A stretch of DNA of 6,702 bases from Fidelibacterota bacterium (GCA_014239505.1 JAAZYT010000078.1:1-6702), one strand, 5' to 3'; positions 1 through 6,702 are shown, counted from the first letter of the stretch. Numbers and translations: made by a program. Notes: a model not told the origin generated them from the letters alone.

Positions 1-936
1 AAAAGCGTTCTTCCTGACATTCAAACAATAATTTCATTGGGAGAAGGTCATACACCATTAATTCCAATTAGTAATAATGTTTATGTAAAGGATGAAACGC
101 TAAACCCTACCGGATCTTTTAAAGATAGAGGGATGGCTCTAGCTGTTACAATGGCAAAAGCGCAAGGAGTTAAAACTATTTGTCTCCCATCTGCAGGAAA
201 TGCTGGAATATCAGCAGCCGCTTACTGCGAAGCAGCAGAAATTAAATGTAATGTCTTTTTACCCGAGACCATTCCTGAGCCATTTAAAAAAGAAACGGAT
301 AAGTATAGTGCAAATTTAACTTTGAGTGGAAATACTATATCTGATGCAGCTAAGCAGATGCTTAATAATAAAGAAGATGGATGGTTTGATATCTCCACCT
401 TAAAAGAACCTTTTAGAGTTGAAGGGAAGAAAACTTTAGGGTATGAGATTGCAGAGCAGTTAGGTTGGAAATTCCCTGATGTTGTTGTTTATGAAACTGG
501 CGGTGGAACTGGCTTAATAGGGATGTGGAAAGCATTCCAAGAAATGAAAGGCATGGGTTGGGTAAAAGGAAAATTGCCGCGAATGGTAGCAGCACAATCT
601 GATGGCTGTGCTCCTGTGGTTAAAGCTTTTCAAGGAATGGAAAAAGATACAGAATTTTGGGAAAATAGCCATACCATTGCGCTAGGTCTTAATGTCCCCG
701 GTCCATTAGGAGGAAGATGGATTCTAGATGTTTTATCACAAAGTAATGGTATTGCCATAGCTGTCCCTGAAGAAGAGTTGGTAGCCTCAACAAAAGAAAT
801 GAATGATATTACCGGTATAAATTCAAGCGCTGAAGCTGGTGTAGTTTGGTATGCATATAATACATTATTAAAAATGGATTGGATAAATAATCAGGAGAGT
901 GTTGTTTTATTTGCCACTGGTATAGAGCGTTGCTAA
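1..936 (+). CDS. thrC: Threonine synthase-family PLP enzyme, 5'-truncated
   Basis: The reading frame is open from base 1, so the gene starts upstream of the window; 311 codons plus the TAA stop are visible. The TTG at 37 is only an internal Leu codon, because the upstream codons continue the conserved run into the LGEGHTPLI motif. The core of a fold-type II PLP enzyme is present: NPTGSFKDRG with the Schiff-base Lys codon at 121-123, the SAGNAG substrate/cofactor loop near 190-207, and the glycine-rich phosphate-binding loop TGGGTGLIG near 496-522. Threonine synthase converts O-phosphohomoserine to threonine plus phosphate in the cytoplasm, and the SFKDRG context and the order of motifs fit it best. 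Oddities: the usual PEGAA motif reads SSAEAG, and the protein ends at TGIERC where relatives usually read TG-x-G-x-K. A related PLP lyase or a divergent paralogue is therefore possible. The next gene starts 27 bases downstream but is exported and functionally unrelated. Confidence 0.85.
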   Translation, partial: KSVLPDIQTIISLGEGHTPLIPISNNVYVKDETLNPTGSFKDRGMALAVTMAKAQGVKTICLPSAGNAGISAAAYCEAAEIKCNVFLPETIPEPFKKETDKYSANLTLSGNTISDAAKQMLNNKEDGWFDISTLKEPFRVEGKKTLGYEIAEQLGWKFPDVVVYETGGGTGLIGMWKAFQEMKGMGWVKGKLPRMVAAQSDGCAPVVKAFQGMEKDTEFWENSHTIALGLNVPGPLGGRWILDVLSQSNGIAIAVPEEELVASTKEMNDITGINSSAEAGVVWYAYNTLLKMDWINNQESVVLFATGIERC

Positions 937-963
937 ATTAATGAATCAATAAGAAAAAGGATT

Positions 964-2046
964 ATGAAAAACCATTTTAAAAATACGCGTATTATATTCT
1001 TGAGTTTATTGTTTTTTGCATGCGAACCAATTGCTACTGAATTTGATGATATTGAAGATGCTGTTATGTATCAATCAGCTAGCCTAAAAGAATTCAGTCC
1101 CAAAAAAACCATAAAAGTAATGACATGGAATATTCGATTTGGCGTTGCTCGATTACGATTTTTTGGGGATGGTTGTGGAGACAAGGTTATAATGACAAAG
1201 TCAGAAGTGACAACAGGCCTCAAGGGTTTGGCAGCAAAGATAATAGCAGAAGATCCGGATATATTATTATTGCAAGAGGTTGATGTCCAGTCTAAAAAAA
1301 CAGCATATATAGATCAAGCACAATGGTTGTTAGACAATACAGATATGAATTATGGAGCATATGGTTCAATGTGGCAAGCACAAGCAATCCTTGCTGATGG
1401 CCTTGGAAGAGTGAATACAGGGAACCTAATTCTTTCTAAATGGAAATTAGAAAATGCTGAACGAATTCAGCTTCCATTAAGAGGCGATCAGGATGGACTT
1501 ACCAAATATTTTTATCTTCGAAGAAATGTACTAAAAGTCGTGGTAGATATGCCCGGCAACAAATTTTATGCAGTTAATACTCACCTTACTGCATTTGCAA
1601 CAGATGATACAAAGCAAAAACACATTAAGGGTTTTAAAAGCGTTCTTGATAATATTACAGCTGAAGGAAAATACTTTGTTGCAGGAGGAGATCTTAATGA
1701 GCTGCCACCGAATGCTTTAAAGACAGATTACTGTCTTGAAGACCAGTGTAGTAATGAGTCATATCATACGGGCGGAGAATCCGAGCATAAAGAAGGAGCA
1801 TACTTTACTCCTGAGATCACTTGGCTAAGTCCATTTTATAATACATATTCTCCCGCAATAACACTTTCAGATTATGGAGATAATGAGTCGGATTATTTTA
1901 CTCATAGCCCTGATAACAATCTAAAATTAGATCGAAAATTAGATTATCTCTGGACCAACACAAAATGGGTAAGCTCAATAACACATAAAGAAGCGACCAA
2001 GCTTTCAGACCATATTCCCATAAGTGCTGTCTGGGAGGTTAAATGA
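964..2046 (+). CDS. Endonuclease/exonuclease/phosphatase-fold probable lipoprotein
   Basis: This 360-residue protein has a basic, hydrophobic N-terminus (residues 1-19) ending in FFAC. Cys20 is a plausible lipidation site, although Phe at -3 is weaker than the usual Leu/Val. The mature part carries the EEP (DNase I-like) motifs in order: TWN 54-56, QEVD 104-107 with the metal-binding Glu105, GNLILS 153-158, NTHL 205-208, GGDLN 241-245, DYL 327-329 and SDH 348-350 with the terminal catalytic His. All key residues are present, so an active Mg2+-dependent phosphodiesterase or phosphatase is expected. The fold alone does not separate nuclease, sphingomyelinase, inositol phosphatase or other phosphoesters. 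Cys257 and Cys262 could form a disulfide in the envelope. The ATG follows an AAAAAGG stretch at 954-960, only 3 bases away, which is a poor Shine-Dalgarno spacing; the signal sequence supports this start. The gene overlaps the next by ATGA, implying translational coupling. Confidence 0.88.
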   Translation: MKNHFKNTRIIFLSLLFFACEPIATEFDDIEDAVMYQSASLKEFSPKKTIKVMTWNIRFGVARLRFFGDGCGDKVIMTKSEVTTGLKGLAAKIIAEDPDILLLQEVDVQSKKTAYIDQAQWLLDNTDMNYGAYGSMWQAQAILADGLGRVNTGNLILSKWKLENAERIQLPLRGDQDGLTKYFYLRRNVLKVVVDMPGNKFYAVNTHLTAFATDDTKQKHIKGFKSVLDNITAEGKYFVAGGDLNELPPNALKTDYCLEDQCSNESYHTGGESEHKEGAYFTPEITWLSPFYNTYSPAITLSDYGDNESDYFTHSPDNNLKLDRKLDYLWTNTKWVSSITHKEATKLSDHIPISAVWEVK

Positions 2047-2798
2047 AATATTTTACAGTTATTCTATTTTTTGGGATTTTAACAGCGCAATGGACTGGTG
2101 GATCGGCGAATCTAATTGAACCTGGTAGAAAAGAAATTGGTCTATTCTCTCCAATTTATATTGGTCTGAATAATGGGAAAGAACTGAGTATAAACAAATT
2201 TTTACTTATGCCAAACATCTCTCTTAAGGAGGAACGAGCGTTAATTGGTCAATGGAAAATGGCACAAAAATTCCAGATTGAATATCCTACAATAGGACTT
2301 AAATGGCTTCAAAGCCCTCTTGGAATGGAATTAGGTGAGCCAGATATGTTTGCGTTAATTTCACCACAATTTGATATTCCACAAATGGTTTCAGCTTATG
2401 CAGAGTTAATTGGTACTCGAGGGACAGAAAAAACAGGGAGGGTCTCTATTCGTGGTGGAGTCGCTTTATCACTAGGTGAAAAAATGGCAGAAGATGGGAC
2501 AATAGACTTACCAATTATTTATCCGCGCCTTTCTGTATATTATAATGGTATAGCTATAAAAGTAGGTGGTGAATATTATCGTCAAACAAAAGGTCGCTGG
2601 TCTTATTTAATTGACTATGATATGTTCTTAATGCCAGGAGGAAGAGGTCGTTATTCTTTTGAACATAAAGGGATGTTAATCTGGTCAAAAAGTGAAAAGT
2701 TTAGAATATTGACAGGCTACAAACTGATTGCGGGTGAATACCCATTTGGTTCTCAAGCGCATTTATTACCAGCGTTGGATATTCAATTTGGCTGGTAG
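2043..2798 (+). CDS. Predicted small outer-membrane beta-barrel protein
   Basis: A 251-residue protein with a Sec-type signal peptide (basic Lys2, hydrophobic core through about residue 15; cleavage perhaps near residues 16-22). The body has alternating hydrophobic/polar stretches rich in Gly, Tyr and Trp with no long hydrophobic helix, and it ends in FGW. A terminal aromatic residue is the usual outer-membrane barrel insertion signal. An N-terminal EIGLFSPI (31-38) followed by PNISLK (57-62) resembles a pattern I recall from uncharacterised barrel proteins of Bacteroidota/Ignavibacteria-like genomes; no named family can be assigned. At this length perhaps 8-12 strands fit, too few for an MtrB-like cytochrome-conduit porin. 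The start ATG lies within the stop of the preceding nuclease-fold gene (4-base overlap), so the two are very likely co-translated. It could be a channel, an assembly factor or a structural barrel. Confidence 0.72.
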   Translation: MKYFTVILFFGILTAQWTGGSANLIEPGRKEIGLFSPIYIGLNNGKELSINKFLLMPNISLKEERALIGQWKMAQKFQIEYPTIGLKWLQSPLGMELGEPDMFALISPQFDIPQMVSAYAELIGTRGTEKTGRVSIRGGVALSLGEKMAEDGTIDLPIIYPRLSVYYNGIAIKVGGEYYRQTKGRWSYLIDYDMFLMPGGRGRYSFEHKGMLIWSKSEKFRILTGYKLIAGEYPFGSQAHLLPALDIQFGW

Positions 2799-2814
2799 TC
2801 TTTTCAAGTTTTTT

Positions 2815-4371
2815 ATGATCCCGTTGTTAATTACTATCCCTCTGATGGGACAATCAGGCCTATCAAAAAATGATTTAGTAAACGCGCTTGGTTGTGGTAA
2901 TTGCCATAGTGGCATCCAAGGCTCTACAGTAATCAATAAAAATGCTCCAGACCTTAGTTATTCTGGATTAAAATATAATGAAGCTTATCTCTATGACTAT
3001 TTAAAATCACCTCAAACAGTCAGGCAGCACATTGGAAATTCTAGAATGCCAAATTTTCAATTTTCTGATGACGAAGCTTATGCTTTAACTATTTTTCTTA
3101 TGAGTAAAGTTTCCTTACCAAAGGAACGTGTATTAAAAAAGCGTAGATATAAAAGCAATGAAAATACTTTTGCACTTATTAATACAGAATATCAATGTAC
3201 TGCTTGCCATAGTTTAAATGGTTCAGGCAATAATAAATCAATTGATCTTTCCTTAGCGGGAAGACGTTTAAAACCAGAATGGTTATTTGATATTATTTTA
3301 AAACCATCTGCTTACGTGCCAAGAGCTTCGCCTATGCCAACTTTCTTTAATGAAGATAAAGAAGCCTATGAAAAAATTTCAGAGATAGTTGGTTATTTAA
3401 AAGACTTGGATGGCCCAAGCTTGGATAAGCTTAATTCTCATTATAAAAAAGTGTCTAAGGAAAATTCAACAATTACATTAGAAATGGGTCAAAATATATT
3501 TTTATCACAAAATTGTATGGCTTGTCACAATATGGAGACTGAAGAATCGTGGTTCTTTAGTCATAATGCGCCTGACCTAAGTGCTCAGAAAATGAAAACC
3601 AAACCTGACTGGTTAAAAAAGTATCTTTATCAACCTTCCCCGATTAGGCCAAATGGATATTTCCCAGGCACTGGAAGCAGGATGCCAAATTTTAATTTAA
3701 GTGAAAATGAGGTTGAAGAAATTAGTCAATGGTTAGGCTCAGCTTCATTAAAAACAAAATTAAAACCAATATCAGCATTTCAAACACGCAAGGTTGAGCG
3801 GTTACTAAATGATTTTCTTCCATGTTTAGGTTGTCATGAATTGAATGGTAAGGGAGGTCAAATTGGACCAAGTTTATCAAATACTGGAAATAGACTATTT
3901 GATGGATATATTAAAATGGCAATTCAAGCTCCACATATGGTTATGCCTGAAAGTATTATGCCAAAAACAGCTATGGACCCAAAACTTATGCCTTTAATTC
4001 AGTCTTATTTTTCTAATAGAACTAATGAAGAACAGGTTGAATATTTAAATCTAATCAAACACAAACCTTATCCAATTTCAAATCAATATTCATCAACTTG
4101 TGCTCCATGTCATGGCCTTAATGGGCAAGGAAAGGGCTTTAATGCAGAGTATTTACATGTGGCTCCAGGCAATCTTGCAGATGGTAATGTAATTGGACAA
4201 AGAGCTGACCACACGTTATTTGAAACAATATATGGTGGTGGTCGAATAATGAATAAAAGCCATTTTATGCCAGGTTGGGGAGAAAAACTTAGCCGTGAAG
4301 AAATTGTAAACCATGTGTCGCAAATTAGAAAATTTTGTGAATGTAGCCCCCCTGAATGGTCAAAAAATTAA
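2815..4371 (+). CDS. Five-haem c-type cytochrome of tandem cytochrome c domains
   Basis: From the ATG at 2815 this is 518 residues with a hydrophobic export signal in about the first 15. Five CxxCH haem sites lie at residues 27-31 (CGNCH), 128-132 (CTACH), 234-238 (CMACH), 337-341 (CLGCH) and 429-433 (CAPCH). Each is followed 45-56 residues later by a candidate Met ligand in an MP context: Met78, 174, 290, 382 and 485. It is therefore five class-I-like c domains in series, a likely periplasmic electron carrier or wire. Domains 1/3 and 2/4 resemble each other; domain 5 differs and ends with FMPGWG. The tail contains a CEC pair of unknown role. The start is uncertain: the frame is open upstream through TTG at 2788 and TTG at 2728, both inside the barrel gene. 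A start at 2788 would add a Lys to the signal n-region, which the ATG form lacks. No clear Shine-Dalgarno sequence decides it. The next cytochrome starts 9 bases downstream. Confidence 0.9.
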   Translation: MIPLLITIPLMGQSGLSKNDLVNALGCGNCHSGIQGSTVINKNAPDLSYSGLKYNEAYLYDYLKSPQTVRQHIGNSRMPNFQFSDDEAYALTIFLMSKVSLPKERVLKKRRYKSNENTFALINTEYQCTACHSLNGSGNNKSIDLSLAGRRLKPEWLFDIILKPSAYVPRASPMPTFFNEDKEAYEKISEIVGYLKDLDGPSLDKLNSHYKKVSKENSTITLEMGQNIFLSQNCMACHNMETEESWFFSHNAPDLSAQKMKTKPDWLKKYLYQPSPIRPNGYFPGTGSRMPNFNLSENEVEEISQWLGSASLKTKLKPISAFQTRKVERLLNDFLPCLGCHELNGKGGQIGPSLSNTGNRLFDGYIKMAIQAPHMVMPESIMPKTAMDPKLMPLIQSYFSNRTNEEQVEYLNLIKHKPYPISNQYSSTCAPCHGLNGQGKGFNAEYLHVAPGNLADGNVIGQRADHTLFETIYGGGRIMNKSHFMPGWGEKLSREEIVNHVSQIRKFCECSPPEWSKN

Positions 4372-4380
4372 ATTGAAGCT

Positions 4381-6576
4381 ATGCTAAAAAAATTTGGGTC
4401 TATAAGTATAGCTTTATTTTTAATAAATATTATAAATGCTGACCAAGATCAGTTTATTGGCTCTAAGGCTTGTCAAAATTGTCATCCAGACCAGTTTGGG
4501 ACATGGAAAGAATCAACTCATGGGAATGCAGGAGGAAAGCCTAATAAAAGGCGAGTATTGGCATCCTTTGACGGTAAAAAAATAAACCTAGAAAATGGAT
4601 GGTTTATTCCTTTTACAGAAAATGGCAGATTTTTTTTCAGAGCAAAAGAGAATGGCTTCCCAGAAAAAAAATATGAAGTTATAGGCGTTGTTGGTGGAGG
4701 ACACATTTATGGAGGTGGAACACAAACATATTTTGGATTATTTCCTGATGGAACAATGCGTTTGCTTCCATTTGACTATCACCCCGCAAGCAACACTTGG
4801 TTTTTTGAAACAAATGATCAATCTGGGTGGGTTCCTGTTTCAGAAAGTTTATCCTTTAGAAGAGCATCTGAATGGCCACCTTCAAGAGTTTTAGGCGCTC
4901 TTGAAGAAAAACAAAACTGCCAACAATGTCATGGGAGTCAGATTAGAACATCATTTTATAATGATAAAGGGAAATATATATCAGATAAAACTGCGCTTTC
5001 TATTAATTGTGAATCGTGTCACGGTCCAGGAAAAGAGCACGCGAATCTTATGCAATATGGAGAACCTATAATTCAAGGCTACACAGGAATACAGTCATTA
5101 AAGACACTATCGAAGCAAGAATCTGTTGAAGTTTGTGCTCAATGCCATGCTTTGAAGGATATGATAAGACCAGGTTATACTCCAGGGAAAGATTTTAAAG
5201 ATTACTTTAGCACTAAATTTGCAATGCTTGGAGGGAACCCTTATTATCCTGATGGAAGAGTAAAAGCCTTTGGCTATCAACAAAACCATGTTTTTAGTGA
5301 TTGCTATATTAATGGTTCAATGACCTGTGTAGATTGCCACAATCCTCACTCTAACGAGTATCAAGATGTAAACCGTATTCCTTTAAAAGGAAAGTTTGAC
5401 AATGGCCAGTGCACCTCTTGTCATATGGCAAAAGCATCAAATATTGTAGATCATACTTTTCATAAACTAGAATCTGAAGGTAGCCTTTGTACTTCATGTC
5501 ATATGCCCTTCATGCAACATAAAGCTGTAGGTAATAAAATAAAATTTGAACGAGCAGATCATACAATTTCAATTCCACGGCCATTGGTTGACCAAGCCTT
5601 AAATATTAAAAATGCTTGTCAACAATGTCATGTTGAAATGAGTATTGCAGAAGTGAGCAATCAAATGAGTGAATGGTATGGAGAGTTAAAACCATTACAT
5701 CCTTTGGAAGCCATCCTGATGAAGTTCAATGAAAATAGTAATTCAGATAATTTAGCTGATTTGCTAGGAACCAACTCAGACCCTCCCCCTCAAGTTTTTG
5801 CAGGTTTATCAAAAGCATTTATGTTTAATCAACCAAAAGAAACTTCTGAAATAATTAACAGACTAAAACACTTAAGTAGTAATAGTGATGTTGATATTAA
5901 AGGCCTTGCCTTAGCTTATTTAGACTTGTTACGGTTGGATGATTCATCTTTAAATGATTTTATAGTTAAGTCATTAGCTGAATCCGGAAAAGATCAAACA
6001 AAAGTTCGTACCCGTTGGAGCACGGCGAATTCTTACAGAGCTGAAGATCAAATTAAAAGAGGGATGTTAATTTTTGGAATTAACCTTTATCAAAAGGCTA
6101 TTAAAATTTGGCCAAGAAACGTTAGAGCTAAAAAAGGACTAGCTCAAGCTTATATTTCAATTGGTGATTTCACAAAGGCAATACAAACCTTTGGTGAAAT
6201 CATTCAATCAAATGCTATGGATTGGCAGGGCTGGGCAGGACTCGCAAATACGCAAACACGTTTAAATCAACTAGATTTAGCGGTCGAAGCTTATATGAGA
6301 TCATTAGAAATCAATGTATATAATCCTAAAGCCCATCTAGGAATAGGAAATGTACTGTTCAAAATGAAAAAAAATGATCTTGCTGAAATGCATTTACAAA
6401 AAGCGATAGATTTAGATCCTTCTCTATCAGAGGCATACATTTATTTAGCTGCCACAAAAATTCGTCTTCAAGATTATAAGATGGCAACAAGAATATTAGA
6501 TCGCGGTTTAATCTTAAACCCTAAGGATGAAGCTGGAGGCATGATGAGAAAAAAAAAAAAAAAGTTAAAGAATTAA
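4381..6576 (+). CDS. Octahaem c-type cytochrome with helical linker and TPR repeats
   Basis: A 731-residue exported protein; residues 1-20 form a signal peptide (Lys3-Lys4, hydrophobic core, likely cleavage after INA). Eight CxxCH sites are seen: 31-35, 180-184, 210-214, 252-256, 316-320, 344-348, 370-374 and 413-417. At least 11 other His residues lie in the haem region (47, 108, 134, 220, 303, 323, 358, 361, 380, 394, 440), enough for bis-His ligation of all eight haems. No CxxCK site is present. Residues 36-179 are a haem-free segment with a GGGHIYGGG motif. Residues 430-546 look helical, possibly HEAT-like. Four in-register 34-residue TPR units cover 581-614, 615-648, 649-682 and 683-716, with a degenerate one before them. 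The design matches cytochrome c554-like/TPR cytochromes known from environmental bacteria, mostly of unknown substrate. Likely role is periplasmic electron transfer or redox chemistry with TPR-mediated docking. The Lys-rich C-terminus is encoded by a poly-A tract. A weak GAAG precedes the ATG. Confidence 0.9.
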   Translation: MLKKFGSISIALFLINIINADQDQFIGSKACQNCHPDQFGTWKESTHGNAGGKPNKRRVLASFDGKKINLENGWFIPFTENGRFFFRAKENGFPEKKYEVIGVVGGGHIYGGGTQTYFGLFPDGTMRLLPFDYHPASNTWFFETNDQSGWVPVSESLSFRRASEWPPSRVLGALEEKQNCQQCHGSQIRTSFYNDKGKYISDKTALSINCESCHGPGKEHANLMQYGEPIIQGYTGIQSLKTLSKQESVEVCAQCHALKDMIRPGYTPGKDFKDYFSTKFAMLGGNPYYPDGRVKAFGYQQNHVFSDCYINGSMTCVDCHNPHSNEYQDVNRIPLKGKFDNGQCTSCHMAKASNIVDHTFHKLESEGSLCTSCHMPFMQHKAVGNKIKFERADHTISIPRPLVDQALNIKNACQQCHVEMSIAEVSNQMSEWYGELKPLHPLEAILMKFNENSNSDNLADLLGTNSDPPPQVFAGLSKAFMFNQPKETSEIINRLKHLSSNSDVDIKGLALAYLDLLRLDDSSLNDFIVKSLAESGKDQTKVRTRWSTANSYRAEDQIKRGMLIFGINLYQKAIKIWPRNVRAKKGLAQAYISIGDFTKAIQTFGEIIQSNAMDWQGWAGLANTQTRLNQLDLAVEAYMRSLEINVYNPKAHLGIGNVLFKMKKNDLAEMHLQKAIDLDPSLSEAYIYLAATKIRLQDYKMATRILDRGLILNPKDEAGGMMRKKKKKLKN
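6549..6563 (+). repeat. 15-base poly-A homopolymer inside the 3' end of the octahaem gene
   Basis: Fifteen consecutive A residues encode most of the KKKKK run near the C-terminus of the octahaem/TPR protein. Such a tract is prone to polymerase or sequencing slippage. Losing one A gives a stop after a few codons, and gaining one gives a C-terminus about six codons longer before an alternative stop, so only the tail after the last TPR changes. No GC-rich stem accompanies it, so it is not a terminator. Confidence 0.9.
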
Positions 6577-6585
6577 TTTTTAAAA

Positions 6586-6591
6586 TATAAT
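6586..6591 (+). promoter_or_regulatory. Candidate -10 promoter box (TATAAT)
   Basis: An exact TATAAT lies in the 71-base gap before the gene at 6648, placing a possible transcription start near 6598 and a leader of about 50 bases. The -35 region (about 6563-6570) has only a poor match to TTGACA. The following TTTG is also loosely like the -7 box used in Bacteroidota. The surroundings are very AT-rich, so chance occurrence is likely. Confidence 0.25.
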
Positions 6592-6633
6592 TTGTGTATA
6601 TTTAGCGTCTATTTGAGTATGGGGATGTATTAT

Positions 6634-6640
6634 AGGAGGT
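6634..6640 (+). promoter_or_regulatory. Strong Shine-Dalgarno site (AGGAGGT)
   Basis: A full-consensus anti-16S match lies 7 bases before the ATG at 6648, the ideal spacing. It fixes the start of the gene at the right edge and is far stronger than any site before the upstream genes, which suggests efficient and independent translation. Confidence 0.85.
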
Positions 6641-6647
6641 ATTGTAA

Positions 6648-6702
6648 ATGAACAAAAGAAAATTTTTAATTTTACCATTATTATTGATTTCAATAATAAT
6701 AG
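6648..6702 (+). CDS. Start of an exported protein gene, cut by the window end
   Basis: Only 18 codons are visible. They read as a signal-sequence start: a basic segment NKRK at residues 2-5 followed by a hydrophobic run rich in Leu and Ile. This is either a secretory signal peptide or a first membrane helix. The consensus Shine-Dalgarno site 7 bases upstream supports the start. The family cannot be told from this fragment. Its position after two multiheme cytochromes makes an envelope or redox role reasonable, but that is only inference from context. Confidence 0.75.
   Translation, partial: MNKRKFLILPLLLISIII

Noticed and set aside
413..595. Minus-strand open frame of 60 codons
   Set aside because: It lies wholly inside the threonine synthase-like gene, has no family signature and no ribosome binding site.
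2043..4371. MtrAB-like porin-cytochrome conduit
   Set aside because: The barrel is only 251 residues, far below MtrB-type porins, and the adjacent cytochrome has Met-ligand class-I-like domains rather than an MtrA-type decahaem fold.
2815..4371. Pentahaem ActA subunit of alternative complex III
   Set aside because: The haem number agrees, but these are five separate c domains with Met ligands, and no other Act-like subunit is visible in the window.
4518..4894. Open frames on the minus strand (4518-4706) and in another plus frame (4688-4894)
   Set aside because: Both are shadows of the octahaem gene, whose haem motifs and signal peptide fix the true frame.
5107..5289. Minus-strand open frame of 60 codons
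   Set aside because: It sits opposite conserved haem-binding coding sequence and shows no protein features.
4381..6576. Hydroxylamine oxidoreductase, NrfA or octahaem nitrite reductase
   Set aside because: No CxxCK site is present, and the 145-residue haem-free segment plus TPR tail do not match those enzymes. Haem count alone is not enough to assign the reaction.
6549..6600. Rho-independent terminator after the octahaem gene
   Set aside because: Only AT-rich short palindromes such as AATTAATT occur; there is no GC-containing stem followed by a T run.

Overview
This window looks like part of a chromosome from a low-GC, diderm (Gram-negative-type) bacterium. The diderm inference rests on an outer-membrane-type beta-barrel protein, a probable lipoprotein and two exported multiheme c-type cytochromes. 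The base composition, weak ribosome binding sites and gene types resemble uncultured marine lineages such as Marinimicrobia or the wider Bacteroidota/FCB group. That placement is inference; nothing in the window proves a taxon.

Layout: all genes are on the + strand and tightly packed. Positions 1-936 hold the 3' part of a threonine synthase-family PLP enzyme whose 5' end lies outside the window. After 27 bases comes a probable lipoprotein of the endonuclease/exonuclease/phosphatase fold (964-2046). It overlaps by 4 bases a small predicted outer-membrane beta-barrel protein (2043-2798). Next is a cytochrome made of five tandem class-I-like c domains (about 2815-4371). Nine bases later comes a large cytochrome with eight CxxCH haem sites, a helical linker and four in-register TPR units (4381-6576). 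After a 71-base gap with a strong Shine-Dalgarno site, a further gene with an N-terminal signal sequence begins at 6648 and runs off the right edge.

How they may work together: the four genes from 964 to 6576 all encode exported or envelope proteins and are spaced like one transcription unit. The two cytochromes together carry 13 CxxCH sites: five with Met candidates for the distal ligand, and eight in a His-rich region that suggests bis-His ligation. This is consistent with a periplasmic or outer-membrane electron-transfer module, with the TPR part as a docking surface. The donor, acceptor and any substrate cannot be read from the sequence. The threonine synthase-like gene is cytoplasmic metabolism and is probably a neighbour rather than a functional partner.

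The most notable points are the (A-B)(A-B)-C duplication pattern of the five-haem protein, the octahaem-helical-TPR fusion with a 145-residue haem-free segment after the first haem, and the linkage of these cytochromes to a phosphatase/nuclease-fold lipoprotein and a small barrel. No RNA gene, mobile element, CRISPR array or convincing terminator was seen, and no gene-free stretch exceeds 300 bases.
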